Source: Sulfuricurvum sp. (lineage in GTDB: Bacteria > Campylobacterota > Campylobacteria > Campylobacterales > Sulfurimonadaceae). Taken from it: a stretch of DNA of 64,000 nt. The position numbers were made by a program, and so were the translations under genes. The first letter of the stretch is position 1; each line of letters opens with the position of its first letter. The notes below the pieces were generated by a model. That model was given only the letters and a program-made list of their open reading frames with translations, did no database searches and was not told where the DNA came from. Shown here piece by piece: positions 18,844 through 27,826 of this stretch. The stretch spans positions 310,001-374,000 of the forward strand of contig NZ_JAUYFF010000002.1 of assembly GCF_030691015.1 (NCBI RefSeq), read 5' to 3'.

Positions 18844-20357
18844 TCTTCTTCTCCGTGGTTGGTTTGGTTGTGTTGGATCGGTTTCATAGCCGGGAAGAGT
18901 AATACATCCCGAATAGAGTGTTGGTTGGTCAGCATCATGACAAGACGATCGATTCCGATCCCTTGTCCCGCCGTCGGTGCCATTCCGTAGCTGAGCGCCG
19001 TGACGAAATCTTCATCCATCTCATGGGCTTCATCATCGCCCGAATCTTTGGCGGCCATTTGACCTTCGAAACGCTGTAATTGATCGACGGGATCGTTAAG
19101 CTCGCTAAAGGCATTGGCGATTTCGCGTCCGGCAATGAACAGCTCAAAACGATCCGTCAACTCAGGACGATCGTCACTACGGCGCGCCAACGGTGAGATC
19201 TCAACAGGGTAGTGGGTAATAAACGTCGGATTGATTAACTTCGCTTCGACGAACTCGTCAAAGAGTTCTCCTTGGAGCTGTCCAAGATTCATCGTCGCTT
19301 TGGCTTCGAGGTTTTTGGATTTCAAAAATGCCAAAATAGCCTCTTTGTCGTTTACGATCTCTTCAGGGACTCCGCCGATGAGAGTGAGACTTTTGATGAG
19401 CTCTATTTCGCTAAACTGATCAAAATCGACCTCCAACTCACCGTAGGGGAGACGTTTCGGTAGATCGAGATGATCGAAGAGGTATTCAAAATACTCTTTT
19501 GTAATAGTGATCAAATCTTTATAGGTTTTATATGCCCAGTAAAATTCGATAGAGGTAAACTCAGGATTGTGGGTTGCATCCATCCCCTCATTACGGAAAT
19601 TACGGTTGATCTCAAATACCGCTTCAAAACCGCCGACGATAAGACGTTTTAGATAGAGTTCAGGGGCGATACGAAGATAGCGATCAATACCTAGAGCATT
19701 GTGATGGGTAACGAACGGCTTCGCATTCGCTCCTCCCGCGATCGGGTGCATCATCGGCGTTTCAACTTCCAAGAATCCTTTGTCTTCGAAGAATCGGCGT
19801 GTTAGACTGATCACTTTCGAGCGGATATGAAAGGTTTTACGCACCTCAGAATTCATGATTAAATCGAGATAGCGCTGGCGATAGCGCATCTCTTTATCCT
19901 GAATACCGTGGAATTTTTCCGGTAGAGGTGAAATCGCTTTGGTGAGGAGGGTCAGTTTATCGGCATGGAGGGAGAGTTCACCATGTTGAGTGACGAACGG
20001 ATATCCGCTCACTTCGATGATATCGCCTACTTCGATCAATTTTTTAAAGATATCATTGTAAAAATTCTCAGGCAAATTATCACGAGCGACATAGATTTGG
20101 AGCATTCCGCTCTCATCTTCGATCTTCACAAAGCTTGCTTTACCCATAAGACGGTAGAGCTTTATTCGTCCGGCAACGGTATAGTGGCGATGTTCGTCGC
20201 GTTGATCTTCTTTTTTAAAGAGATCAGAATTGACGTTATGAAATTTTTCAATGGTTGTATTGCGCTCCGAATGGTTTGCATAGGGATCGACTCCGAGTGC
20301 TCTTAGTGCTTCGGCTTTTTCAATTCGTTGTTGTACGTATTGGTTTTCAAATGCCAA
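18840..20357 (-). CDS. lysS: Lysyl-tRNA synthetase, class II
   Basis: Charges tRNA-Lys. 505 residues: N-terminal OB-fold anticodon-binding domain (about 50-150, [21 protein letters not shown]), then a class II catalytic core with motif 2 ([20 protein letters not shown]) and motif 3 ([15 protein letters not shown]). Part of the fur-lysS-glyA operon. Confidence 0.98.
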   Translation of the reverse strand: MAFENQYVQQRIEKAEALRALGVDPYANHSERNTTIEKFHNVNSDLFKKEDQRDEHRHYTVAGRIKLYRLMGKASFVKIEDESGMLQIYVARDNLPENFYNDIFKKLIEVGDIIEVSGYPFVTQHGELSLHADKLTLLTKAISPLPEKFHGIQDKEMRYRQRYLDLIMNSEVRKTFHIRSKVISLTRRFFEDKGFLEVETPMMHPIAGGANAKPFVTHHNALGIDRYLRIAPELYLKRLIVGGFEAVFEINRNFRNEGMDATHNPEFTSIEFYWAYKTYKDLITITKEYFEYLFDHLDLPKRLPYGELEVDFDQFSEIELIKSLTLIGGVPEEIVNDKEAILAFLKSKNLEAKATMNLGQLQGELFDEFVEAKLINPTFITHYPVEISPLARRSDDRPELTDRFELFIAGREIANAFSELNDPVDQLQRFEGQMAAKDSGDDEAHEMDEDFVTALSYGMAPTAGQGIGIDRLVMMLTNQHSIRDVLLFPAMKPIQHNQTNHGEEE

Positions 20358-20378
20358 TGGGATTCCTTTATTCGATGG

Positions 20379-20861
20379 TTATTTTTTAGGTTTTTCTTGA
20401 CAATTTTTACAGATTCCGTAAATTTGCATGGAGTGTTCTTGCATGACAAATCCCAACGCTTCCGTAATCTCACGTTGACGTAATTCGATTTGTTCATCCA
20501 CAAATTCAGTAATATTTCCACACGAAGTACAGATAATATGATCGTGATGATCTTTTGCGCCGAGCTCGTATTTTTTCCCTTGTGCGCCGAACGAGAGAGA
20601 GGTGACCATTTCGGAATCTTCAAGCAAAGAGAGAGTGCGATACACGGTAGCAATACCGGTATTGAGTTCAGGGTGCTTTTGCTGAATCAGATGATGCAGA
20701 CCCTCTGGAGTGAGATGTTCATCTGAGTTATAGAGCATTTCCAAAATAACTTCACGTTGAATGGTGAATTTGAGTCCGTTAACTTTTAACAGTTGTTTGA
20801 AATCACTCAATAGTTTGTTATATTCAATCGTCCGTTCCGTAAAATCGGTATACGCATTCAT
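20379..20861 (-). CDS. fur: Ferric uptake regulator
   Basis: Iron-responsive repressor, 160 residues. Winged helix (about 1-90) with TPEGLHHLIQQKHP and GIATVYRTLSLLE, then the metal-binding domain with HHDH and two C-x2-C pairs (CTSCG, CKNCQ). Lies directly upstream of lysS, as in Campylobacter jejuni as I recall. A second Fur-family gene (23894-24298) looks PerR-like, so this one is the better candidate for Fur. Confidence 0.93.
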   Translation of the reverse strand: MNAYTDFTERTIEYNKLLSDFKQLLKVNGLKFTIQREVILEMLYNSDEHLTPEGLHHLIQQKHPELNTGIATVYRTLSLLEDSEMVTSLSFGAQGKKYELGAKDHHDHIICTSCGNITEFVDEQIELRQREITEALGFVMQEHSMQIYGICKNCQEKPKK

Positions 20862-20864
20862 GGA

Positions 20865-21416
20865 TTAATCTTCCTTCGTAGAGCTATTGGTATCGGTTTC
20901 GTTTTCATCACCTATGAGAGACGTGACATCATCCGTTTCTATGTGCAAAATAAAATCACCGGTAGCGAACATCGGTTTATAAAAAAAGCTATCGGCCATT
21001 TTTTCTTCAAAGTTTTCACGAATTGCCGTGACACTGAAGAGAGCATAGACAATAATAGAGACAATAAAGAAAAACTTACTGCTTCCGATGATAAAACCTA
21101 ATACACGATCCAACGGTCCTAAGCCGCTTAGGGCAGTGAGTTTTTTAAATCCGGTACCTAATGCAACCATTAGAAGCCAAAAAATACCCAATGCAAAGAT
21201 AAAACCGACCAAATTAATCGCCGCACTGCTTTCAAAATGGAAAATAACGTCGCTTAAAAATTTTCCGATAATTCCACCGAGATGAGAAGCAACAAAGACT
21301 CCCCCCACAATTCCGGCTAAACCGAATACTTCTTTTGCGAAGCCGTTTAATAGCCCTTTAAGACCTAATAAAAGTATTACCGATCCGACGGCAACATCAA
21401 AATAATTCAAATCCAT
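20865..21416 (-). CDS. cvpA: CvpA-family membrane protein
   Basis: Four-helix inner-membrane protein of 183 residues (helices about 5-25, 30-50, 65-88, 105-125). The opening DVAVGSVILLLGLKGLLNGFAKEVFGLAGIVGG is the CvpA pattern. Role in bacteria is poorly defined; linked to envelope maintenance and colicin V export in E. coli. The ~50-residue acidic tail (DENETDTNSSTKED) is cytoplasmic or periplasmic. Shares one base with the preceding cyclase gene. Confidence 0.85.
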   Translation of the reverse strand: MDLNYFDVAVGSVILLLGLKGLLNGFAKEVFGLAGIVGGVFVASHLGGIIGKFLSDVIFHFESSAAINLVGFIFALGIFWLLMVALGTGFKKLTALSGLGPLDRVLGFIIGSSKFFFIVSIIVYALFSVTAIRENFEEKMADSFFYKPMFATGDFILHIETDDVTSLIGDENETDTNSSTKED

Positions 21417-22372
21417 TAAAACTCCATTTCCAAACGGTCTTTGCCGCTGTTTTTAGCGCGATATAAAGCAGTATCGGATCGACCGATAATCGTATCAATC
21501 GTATCTTTCTCTATAATCTTTGTCATACCGATACTTAAGGTGACCGATATTTGTTTGTTCTGAAATAAAGGTTTATTGTTACGACACAGCGTTAACAACC
21601 TCTCCGCCACTAACTGTGCCCCTTCTAGATCCGTTCGGTTAAGCAAAATAATAAATTCTTCTCCTCCGAAGCGATAGACACGATCTCCGTCACGGAGGGC
21701 TTTTTTAAATACTTTTGCCAGAAAAATAAGCACTTTGTCACCCGCAATGTGACCGTACTGATCGTTGATGAGCTTGAAGTTGTCAACATCGATCATGAGG
21801 GTAAAAATATCGAAATCAAGTTTGTCTTTCTCTAAAACGGCACGAAGGTGTTCATGCAAAGCGTAACGGTTGTACGTTTTCGTTAAAGGGTCAAGTGAGG
21901 TCTTTACCTCAAGATTTTTAACTTGTTCCAATAATGTGTGAATGACTTCATTGGCTCGAGTGACTTCATCACTGAGATGATTTTGGATATCGTTAAACTT
22001 TTCGGTAATTTTTTCAAAATTAATTAAAGTATCAGGATTTTTTTCATCTAACAAACTAGCTTGTTCTTCGGTTATTTTTCCAATTTGTTTATTGGTCAGT
22101 GCATACGAATCGATACTTTTGATCGCCAGTTCTTTGTACTCATCTGCGGCTGTATTGCGATACGCTTGGAGGTCAATTTCACCGGATGCATAGGCTTCTA
22201 AAACTTCATGAGTAGCGGTTGATACAAGCTCGGCAAATTCAGCAGGCGCAATCGTCGCTTGGCGATTTCCCACAGATTCGAGATGGATGGAAAGCTCTTT
22301 GCAAAAATGATATAAAAAAGGGTTGATTTGGTTGTGTTCCACCCAGTAACCTTTATGAAATCGGACGCTCAA
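21416..22372 (-). CDS. GGDEF-domain diguanylate cyclase
   Basis: Makes the second messenger cyclic di-GMP. 318 residues: an N-terminal helical region of unknown type (about 1-140) ending in a coiled coil, then a GGDEF domain (about 155-315) with intact active site RFGGEEF and the TLMIDVDNFKLIND metal-binding segment. No RxxD inhibitory site is visible before GGEEF. No membrane helix, so it is cytoplasmic. The start used is TTG at 22372, with AAAGAG close upstream; no ATG is near. Confidence 0.88.
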   Translation of the reverse strand: MSVRFHKGYWVEHNQINPFLYHFCKELSIHLESVGNRQATIAPAEFAELVSTATHEVLEAYASGEIDLQAYRNTAADEYKELAIKSIDSYALTNKQIGKITEEQASLLDEKNPDTLINFEKITEKFNDIQNHLSDEVTRANEVIHTLLEQVKNLEVKTSLDPLTKTYNRYALHEHLRAVLEKDKLDFDIFTLMIDVDNFKLINDQYGHIAGDKVLIFLAKVFKKALRDGDRVYRFGGEEFIILLNRTDLEGAQLVAERLLTLCRNNKPLFQNKQISVTLSIGMTKIIEKDTIDTIIGRSDTALYRAKNSGKDRLEMEF

Positions 22373-22427
22373 AAACTCTTTGTTTTCGGAAAAAAAAGGG
22401 ACAGATGAGAGTCGTTATAACTGATGC

Positions 22428-22433
22428 CATTAT
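22428..22433 (-). promoter_or_regulatory. -10 element upstream of the cyclase-cvpA-fur-lysS operon
   Basis: Perfect TATAAT on the - strand, about 55 bases before the cyclase start. No convincing -35, which is normal for Campylobacterota sigma-70 promoters. Confidence 0.5.
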
Positions 22434-22544
22434 ACTTTTTCAAACATAAATCTAACATTTGATTTCTTCAATCAGTCCCGATTTAGGATAAAAGGATAAA
22501 ATTCGTCCAATAACAATAAGGTGCGAGAGCATACAGGAGATGAT

Positions 22545-23891
22545 ATGAGTACATGGAGCCGATCAAGCTGGAGAGAAAAACCGATCAAACAACAGCCCAC
22601 CTATCCGGATGCGGCCGTTTTGGAACAAATTGAATCGCAACTCCGTAACTATCCTCCTCTCGTATTTGCGGGTGAAGCACGTACTCTTAAAAAGAATTTT
22701 GCGGATGTGTGTGAGGGGAAGGCATTTTTACTCCAAGGGGGGGATTGTGCTGAAAGTTTTTCGGAATTTCATGCGCATAATATCCGCGATACCTTTAAAG
22801 TCATGATGCAGATGGCTGTCGTCATGACATTCGCAGGGGGCGTTCCGGTCGTCAAAGTAGGGCGACTTGGGGGTCAGTTTGCTAAACCTCGTTCATCCGA
22901 TATGGAATCGATTGACGGAGTGAGTCTTCCAAGCTATCGCGGAGATATCATCAACGGGGTTGACTTCAATGAAGCTGCCCGTATCCCCGATCCTCACCGT
23001 ATGGTTCAGGCGTATAACCAATCCGCTGCGACCTTGAATCTTCTTCGTGCTTTTGCATCGGGGGGATTAGCTGATCTGCATCAGGTACATGCGTGGAATT
23101 TGGGCTTTGTCGGACAAAATGATTTGACCAAAAAATACGATGAACTCTCCCGCCAAATCGATGATTCTCTCCGCTTCATGGCGGCATGCGGTATTACGTC
23201 AGATAACTACCGTACGTTACGAGAGACCGATTTTTATACGTCGCATGAAGCGTTGCTTCTCAATTATGAAGAGGCGTTTACTAGACAAGATTCGCTTACA
23301 GGTGAATGGTATGACGTCTCGTCTCACATGCTTTGGATCGGTGATCGTACCCGCCAGCTTGATGGTGCTCATGTCGAATTTATGCGCGGTATTAACAATC
23401 CGATCGGTGTCAAAGCGGGACCGTCTATGGATCCTGAGGATTTAATCCGCTTGTGTGATGTTCTTAACCCTAATAATGAAGCGGGACGATTGAACGTCAT
23501 CGTCCGTATGGGTGCGGATAAAGTAGCCGACGGTATGCCCGCATTGATCCGTGCAATCGAGAGAGAAGGGAAAAAAGTGTTGTGGAGCTGTGATCCGATG
23601 CATGGCAATACGATCACCAGCAGCGGCTATAAAACCCGTCCTGTCGAACAAATTCTCAAAGAGATGAAACAGTTTTTCCAAGTACACAAATCAGAAGGTA
23701 CCTATGCAGGGGGAGTTCACTTGGAGATGACGGGTAAAAATGTGACCGAGTGTCTGGGGGGATCGTTTGAGATTACCTCTGAGAACTTAAAAAGCCGTTA
23801 CCATACCCATTGTGACCCGCGTCTCAATGCCGATCAATCATTAGAGTTGGCATTTTTGATCGCCGATACGCTCAAAGAGGCGCATCGTTAG
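22545..23891 (+). CDS. aroF: Class II 3-deoxy-7-phosphoheptulonate (DAHP) synthase
   Basis: First step of the shikimate pathway, condensing phosphoenolpyruvate with erythrose 4-phosphate. It is of the plant-like class II type: opening [53 protein letters not shown] and [11 protein letters not shown] 22545 is chosen because AGGAGA lies four bases upstream (22535-22540), giving 448 residues; a GTG at 22521 extends the frame but has no RBS. The gene symbol is by function only; class II enzymes are variously named. Confidence 0.95.
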   Translation: MSTWSRSSWREKPIKQQPTYPDAAVLEQIESQLRNYPPLVFAGEARTLKKNFADVCEGKAFLLQGGDCAESFSEFHAHNIRDTFKVMMQMAVVMTFAGGVPVVKVGRLGGQFAKPRSSDMESIDGVSLPSYRGDIINGVDFNEAARIPDPHRMVQAYNQSAATLNLLRAFASGGLADLHQVHAWNLGFVGQNDLTKKYDELSRQIDDSLRFMAACGITSDNYRTLRETDFYTSHEALLLNYEEAFTRQDSLTGEWYDVSSHMLWIGDRTRQLDGAHVEFMRGINNPIGVKAGPSMDPEDLIRLCDVLNPNNEAGRLNVIVRMGADKVADGMPALIRAIEREGKKVLWSCDPMHGNTITSSGYKTRPVEQILKEMKQFFQVHKSEGTYAGGVHLEMTGKNVTECLGGSFEITSENLKSRYHTHCDPRLNADQSLELAFLIADTLKEAHR

Positions 23892-23893
23892 AA

Positions 23894-24298
23894 TTACTTC
23901 TTTTGACATTCGGGGCAAATCCCCGAAATAACAATTGATACTTCATCCATTTTATAATGATTCACTGCCATTGATTTTTGAAGCAATGATAGTGGATCAA
24001 CTGCGATATCTTTAAGCTCACCGCATGATTTGCATACAATATGCGCATGAGACTCTTTTTCAATTTCATATTTTGTTTTTTGACCCGCGATTTTTACTTC
24101 ACGAATCAGTGTGACGTCCAACATTGTATTCACATTTTTATACAGTGTTGCCAGCGAAATCGAGCTAAATTTCTCTCGAATCATTTGATAAAGCTCGTCG
24201 ATGGTTATATGCCCTGCTTGATGCATGAGTTGAATAATGGCAAGTCGCTGAGGAGTTGCTTTGAGTCGATGATGCTTGAGTAAGTGTTCATGTTTCAT
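23894..24298 (-). CDS. perR: PerR-like Fur-family regulator
   Basis: Fur-superfamily metalloregulator, 134 residues. N-terminal winged helix (HRLKATPQRLAIIQLM, SLATLYKNVN), then a metal site with SHAHIVCKSCG and CPEC giving two C-x2-C zinc pairs. The N-terminal LKATPQR and Y-K-N pattern (TLYKNVN) resembles PerR more than Fur, and a separate Fur is present at 20379. No Shine-Dalgarno sequence is visible; a TATAAT lies only eight bases before the ATG. Converges with the DAHP synthase gene, two bases apart. Confidence 0.8.
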   Translation of the reverse strand: MKHEHLLKHHRLKATPQRLAIIQLMHQAGHITIDELYQMIREKFSSISLATLYKNVNTMLDVTLIREVKIAGQKTKYEIEKESHAHIVCKSCGELKDIAVDPLSLLQKSMAVNHYKMDEVSIVISGICPECQKK

Positions 24299-24312
24299 AA
24301 TGTCTAATTATA
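24297..24312 (-). promoter_or_regulatory. perR -10 element inside a Per-box-like inverted repeat
   Basis: The - strand reads TATAAT (24307-24312), then 8 bases, then the ATG. The inverted repeat ATAAT-N5-ATTAT covers 24297-24311, so an AT-rich palindrome of PerR-box type overlaps the -10 and the start codon. It suggests autoregulation and perhaps a leaderless mRNA. Confidence 0.4.
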
Positions 24313-24376
24313 AACGATGAAAGGGGTGAAGTTTCATAAAGAAGGGGAAAAGGGGATAATTTTGAAATAATTTTTA

Positions 24377-24404
24377 AGATTTCCCCCATTAATGGGGAGA
24401 ATCT
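24377..24404 (-). terminator. pilT terminator
   Basis: An 11-base-pair stem with one mismatch (AGATTCTCCCC pairing with GGGGGAAATCT on the - strand) and a six-base loop ATTAAT starts at the pilT stop codon. It is followed by TAAAAATTATTTC rather than a pure T-run. Confidence 0.6.
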
Positions 24405-25474
24405 TACAATGAATCAATGATTCGAAGCAACTCATCGGGTTTATTGGAATACTGTAGCGCTGTATCTTTGCTAACCAGTTTTTTTCGTAAATACTCGACA
24501 ATCTCTTGGGTCTGAGTTGTCATATTGGTTCCTGTTTGGTTCAGCTGCATTTGAGAATAAAGCTGATGCACTTTATCCTCACGAATCAGGTTGGCAATGG
24601 CGGGATTGGTGATCATGACTTCTTGTGCCGCGATACGACCTCCACCGATTTTTGGTAAAAGGGCTTGTGAAATAACGGCGATGAGAGAAGTAGAGAGCTG
24701 TGCTCGAACCTGTGGCTGTTCGTCACCGGAAAATACGTCAATAATACGGTTGATGGTTTGCGGTGCAGAGTTGGTATGGAGTGTTCCGAAAACCAAGTGA
24801 CCCGTTTCTGCTGCCGTTAACGCTGCGGAAATCGTTTCACGATCACGCATCTCCCCGATCAAAATAACGTCCGGGTCTTCACGCAGAGCGTATTTAAGAG
24901 CGGCGGAGAAGCTTTTGGTGTCGGTTCCGACGTTACGGTGCGAGAAGAGCGACTTTTTGTTGGTGTGGACAAACTCGACGGGATCTTCAACCGTAATGAT
25001 ATGACGTGCCTCATTAAGATTGATTTCGTTGAGCATTGCCGCAAGGGTTGTTGATTTACCGCTTCCGGTTGGGCCTGTGACAAGGATAAGCCCTTTTTCA
25101 CGCTTGATAAGTTCTTTAAATATCTTCTTGGCATTTAAATCATCGAGAGAGGGGATCGTGACCGGAATGATACGAAAGGCACACGCGATGTCGTCCATCG
25201 TTTTGTAATAGTTGGCGCGGAAACGGCCGACATCGGGGATAACGATTGAAAAGTCTAGCTCATTGTTCTCTTCAAATGCTTTTTTTTGTTTTTCAGTGAG
25301 AAGCGAATATCCCATCTCTTCAATGCTTTGTCCATCAAGAACCGGCAAATTAAGGGCAACAAGGCGACCGTCAATACGAATTTGCGGTTCGGAACGGCTG
25401 ACAAGATGTAAATCCGACGCTTTATAAGCGACAACACTTTTAAGGAGTTTATAAATATCTAACGCAGTATTCAT
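24404..25474 (-). CDS. pilT: Type IV pilus retraction ATPase PilT
   Basis: Hexameric ATPase that retracts type IV pili. 356 residues: N-terminal PAS-like domain (SDLHLVSRSEPQIRIDG), Walker A GPTGSGKSTTLAA (about residue 132), Asp box HIITVEDPVEF, Walker B ALREDPDVILIGEMRD, His box AAETGHLVFGTLHTN and the C-terminal PilT motif AIANLIREDK (AIRNLIRE in the type protein). No pilin or assembly genes are in the window. Overlaps the upstream ArsC-like gene by four bases. Confidence 0.94.
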   Translation of the reverse strand: MNTALDIYKLLKSVVAYKASDLHLVSRSEPQIRIDGRLVALNLPVLDGQSIEEMGYSLLTEKQKKAFEENNELDFSIVIPDVGRFRANYYKTMDDIACAFRIIPVTIPSLDDLNAKKIFKELIKREKGLILVTGPTGSGKSTTLAAMLNEINLNEARHIITVEDPVEFVHTNKKSLFSHRNVGTDTKSFSAALKYALREDPDVILIGEMRDRETISAALTAAETGHLVFGTLHTNSAPQTINRIIDVFSGDEQPQVRAQLSTSLIAVISQALLPKIGGGRIAAQEVMITNPAIANLIREDKVHQLYSQMQLNQTGTNMTTQTQEIVEYLRKKLVSKDTALQYSNKPDELLRIIDSL

Positions 25475-25815
25475 GAATGAAATATCCCTTCGTAGTAAGC
25501 TTCATCGTATCCGACAACAAGTGTATCGTTAAATTCAATAACGGGGCGTTTAATCAAAAGATTATGAGTGCTCATCCACTCAATTTTACCGTTGTCATCT
25601 AAATCTTGGGCTTTGAGTCCTAAGGTGCGATAGGTTGTCCCTTTTGTATTTAAAAGAACATTGAGGGGTGATTGTCGTGTCCAAGTTTCAATTTTTTCAC
25701 GAGAAACGGGAGAAATTTTAAAATCGTGAAAGGTATAGGCAATCCCACGCGCGTCTAGATATCGAAGCGCTTTTTGGACACTGCCGCAACTTTTTATCCC
25801 GTATACGTGAGTCAT
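25471..25815 (-). CDS. ArsC/Spx-family thioredoxin-fold protein
   Basis: Small ArsC-related protein of 114 residues. It opens with YGIKSCGSVQKALRYL: a single cysteine where Spx has CxxC, the pattern of the YffB/ArsC-like subgroup. LLIKRPVIE near residue 88 is the family's RP-x-IE segment. A true arsenate reductase role is not indicated because no other ars genes are present. Sits between gatC and pilT with almost no spacing. Confidence 0.82.
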   Translation of the reverse strand: MTHVYGIKSCGSVQKALRYLDARGIAYTFHDFKISPVSREKIETWTRQSPLNVLLNTKGTTYRTLGLKAQDLDDNGKIEWMSTHNLLIKRPVIEFNDTLVVGYDEAYYEGIFHS

Positions 25816-25818
25816 TGT

Positions 25819-26109
25819 TTACTCAATAATTTTTGGGACAATGAAAAAATGCTCTTGAGAATGGGGAGCATGGGAGAGAATAGTATCATTGATGGTGCGA
25901 TCAACGTTGCCGATATCTTCACGAAGTGCGGTTGCCGCGCCAGACATAGCGAACGAGGCCTCTACCCCTTCTGTGGAGAGTTCTGAGAGATTGTCAACAA
26001 AGGAGACGATTTCGCTAAGCTGTGCTATCATCTCTTCGCGATGTTCTTGGGGAATTTGGAGATAAGAAAGTTTCTCTAACCGTTGTAAGAGGGTTTCGTC
26101 AATTTGCAT
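25819..26109 (-). CDS. gatC: Asp/Glu-tRNA amidotransferase subunit C
   Basis: Small subunit of GatCAB, which converts Glu-tRNA-Gln and Asp-tRNA-Asn to the amidated forms, needed in Campylobacterota that lack some tRNA synthetases. The 96-residue length from ATG 26109 is typical. Motifs: LEKLSYLQIPQEHR, EIVSFVDNLSEL and LREDIG. The open frame begins at 26154, but MQIDE at 26109 is the family start. GatA and GatB are not nearby. Confidence 0.9.
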   Translation of the reverse strand: MQIDETLLQRLEKLSYLQIPQEHREEMIAQLSEIVSFVDNLSELSTEGVEASFAMSGAATALREDIGNVDRTINDTILSHAPHSQEHFFIVPKIIE

Positions 26110-26231
26110 GGTTAACCTAAGTTGTGATAAATTTATAGAAATAATTGTACCCAAAAAATAGGTTTACAAAACTTTAACATAGGGTGAGATATTATTGCCC
26201 TAATTAATGATTGTAAATTACAGGAGCCGTT
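26110..26231. promoter_or_regulatory. Divergent promoter region between gatC and the membrane protein operon
   Basis: An AT-rich 122-base spacer. On the + strand TATTAT (26190-26195) could be a -10 about 37 bases before the TTG start. On the - strand TACAAT in the GGGTACAATTATTTC stretch could serve gatC. Neither has a clear -35. Confidence 0.35.
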
Positions 26232-26831
26232 TTGAGTCTAAAAGAGAATATGGAAGCCCTTAAAGAAGAGCTGAGTTCTGAAGAGAAGTTTTTTGAAAGT
26301 GCCGTACGGACGGAACGTTTCGTTAAACGATACCAAAAACCTTTAATGGCGGTTGTAGCTGCATCGTTGTTAGCAGTGGGTGGAGCCATCGGCTACCAAA
26401 CCTATACCAATACAAAATTAGAGAGTTCAAATACGGCATTTAATCTCCTTTTGGCGAATCCTGCAGATACACAAGCAGAACAAACGTTGAAAAACGATAA
26501 CCCTGAATTGTACGATTTATGGAAACTTTCCCGAGGAATCGCTCAAAATGACATCACGATTCTTGAAGGATTGAAACATTCTGAAGCATTCGGTGTTGCC
26601 GATATCGCATCGTATGAGGTTGCCGCTATCAAAGGTGATATTCAATCATTGGAAAAATACACCAAAAAGCAGGGTGCACTTTACAAAGATTTAGCATTGC
26701 TCGAAGTGGCAGTTGCTGCGATTGAAAAAGGCGATGTTACTTCGGCACATCAAAAAATTGCCCTTATCGGTGAGGATTCACCCCTTTACCAAGTAGGCGC
26801 GGCACTTTCACATTACGGAGTAAAAGAATGA
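26232..26831 (+). CDS. Single-pass membrane protein with TPR-like periplasmic domain
   Basis: A 199-residue protein with an N-terminal charged cytoplasmic segment, one membrane helix (about residues 36-56, LMAVVAASLLAVGGAIGY) and a helical periplasmic part with alanine-rich repeats. The arrangement resembles YfgM, a TPR-like periplasmic chaperone partner, and the next gene is a beta-propeller-like lipoprotein as in the yfgM-bamB pair of E. coli. The assignment is tentative. TTG start with CAGGAG seven bases upstream. Confidence 0.72.
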   Translation: MSLKENMEALKEELSSEEKFFESAVRTERFVKRYQKPLMAVVAASLLAVGGAIGYQTYTNTKLESSNTAFNLLLANPADTQAEQTLKNDNPELYDLWKLSRGIAQNDITILEGLKHSEAFGVADIASYEVAAIKGDIQSLEKYTKKQGALYKDLALLEVAVAAIEKGDVTSAHQKIALIGEDSPLYQVGAALSHYGVKE

Positions 26832-27826
26832 AATTATCCACTATTGCTTTAGTACTCGGTGCTGCACTGCTTCTTAGCGGATGTTCTCATAAAGAGGTGT
26901 ATAAACCTGAAGATGTGAAAGGCGAATGGCGCAATGCCGGAGAGCTTAGTGCTTCAATTTCCCAAACGACCCATTCAGCCGCTTTGCTCGATAACGGTCG
27001 ATTATTGACGAAAGATGGGGAGAAAAACATTAAAATCCCTGAGGAATATCGTCTTATTAATGCCAACGAGAGTTGGGTTATTACGGAGAGCCCTGAGGGG
27101 AATTTAGTCCTTTTCCCTGTGGATGGGACGGATGCAAAAGTGACGTTTGAATTGAAACGTCACGTTGCCGCCGCAAATATTCAAGACGATACCGTAGCTA
27201 TTTTGTTTACGAACAATGAAATGGCACTTTATTCGCTCGAGAGTAAAAAACTTCTTTTTAAAGAGAGTGCAAATTCTCCGATTGCCGTGGATAGCCGTAT
27301 CACAAACCCTTATTTTCTCAAAGAATTGGTGTTGTTTTTAACGTTGGATGGAAAAATTGTCATCGTCAATTCGGAAACAAAACAGGTCCTTCGTTCCGTA
27401 GTTGTCAGCTCAGACGAGTATTTTAACAATATCACCTATTTGAACGTCATCGATAATAATCTAGTCGCATCGACCGCTACGTCGGTTTTGGCACTTTCTC
27501 AAAAAGAGGCGCGTGAAAAATATGAGATTCGTAACATCGCGTATACGGCTGAGGGAATTTGGATAGCGACTAAGCAAGGTGAAATTATCGCCCTTAGTCC
27601 TACGTTACAGTTCAAAGCAAAGAAAAAATTTCCGTTTGCCCATTTCGTAGGGCTCAGTGTTCAAAATGACCGTGTTTATGCACTGGAGCAAGAGGGGTAT
27701 ATGATTGCTCTGACCAAGAATCTTTTGGCGTATGATGTTTACGATGTCGACATGGACAGTGATAACAAAATTTTCTTGGGTGATGGACGTTTTTATTTTG
27801 ACGATCGCTATATCAATATAAAATAA
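26828..27826 (+). CDS. Putative lipoprotein, beta-propeller-like (BamB-like)
   Basis: A 332-residue lipoprotein: signal peptide with lipobox LLSGC (cysteine about residue 19). The rest is a string of beta-strand segments with repeated patterns (ALLDNGRLLTKDG, TVAILFTNNEMALYSLES, LFLTLDGKIVIVNSETKQV, GIWIATKQGEIIALSP) like PQQ-repeat propellers such as BamB. It may have the BamB role in outer-membrane protein assembly, given the YfgM-like gene before it, but the repeats are divergent. Overlaps both neighbours. Confidence 0.7.
   Translation: MKLSTIALVLGAALLLSGCSHKEVYKPEDVKGEWRNAGELSASISQTTHSAALLDNGRLLTKDGEKNIKIPEEYRLINANESWVITESPEGNLVLFPVDGTDAKVTFELKRHVAAANIQDDTVAILFTNNEMALYSLESKKLLFKESANSPIAVDSRITNPYFLKELVLFLTLDGKIVIVNSETKQVLRSVVVSSDEYFNNITYLNVIDNNLVASTATSVLALSQKEAREKYEIRNIAYTAEGIWIATKQGEIIALSPTLQFKAKKKFPFAHFVGLSVQNDRVYALEQEGYMIALTKNLLAYDVYDVDMDSDNKIFLGDGRFYFDDRYINIK

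Noticed and set aside
22521-22544. GTG start of class II DAHP synthase, 24 bases upstream
   Set aside because: The internal ATG has an AGGAGA at ideal spacing; the upstream start has none.
25471-25815. True arsenate reductase
   Set aside because: Single cysteine rather than the arsenate-reductase context and no other ars gene; only the ArsC-fold family is supported.
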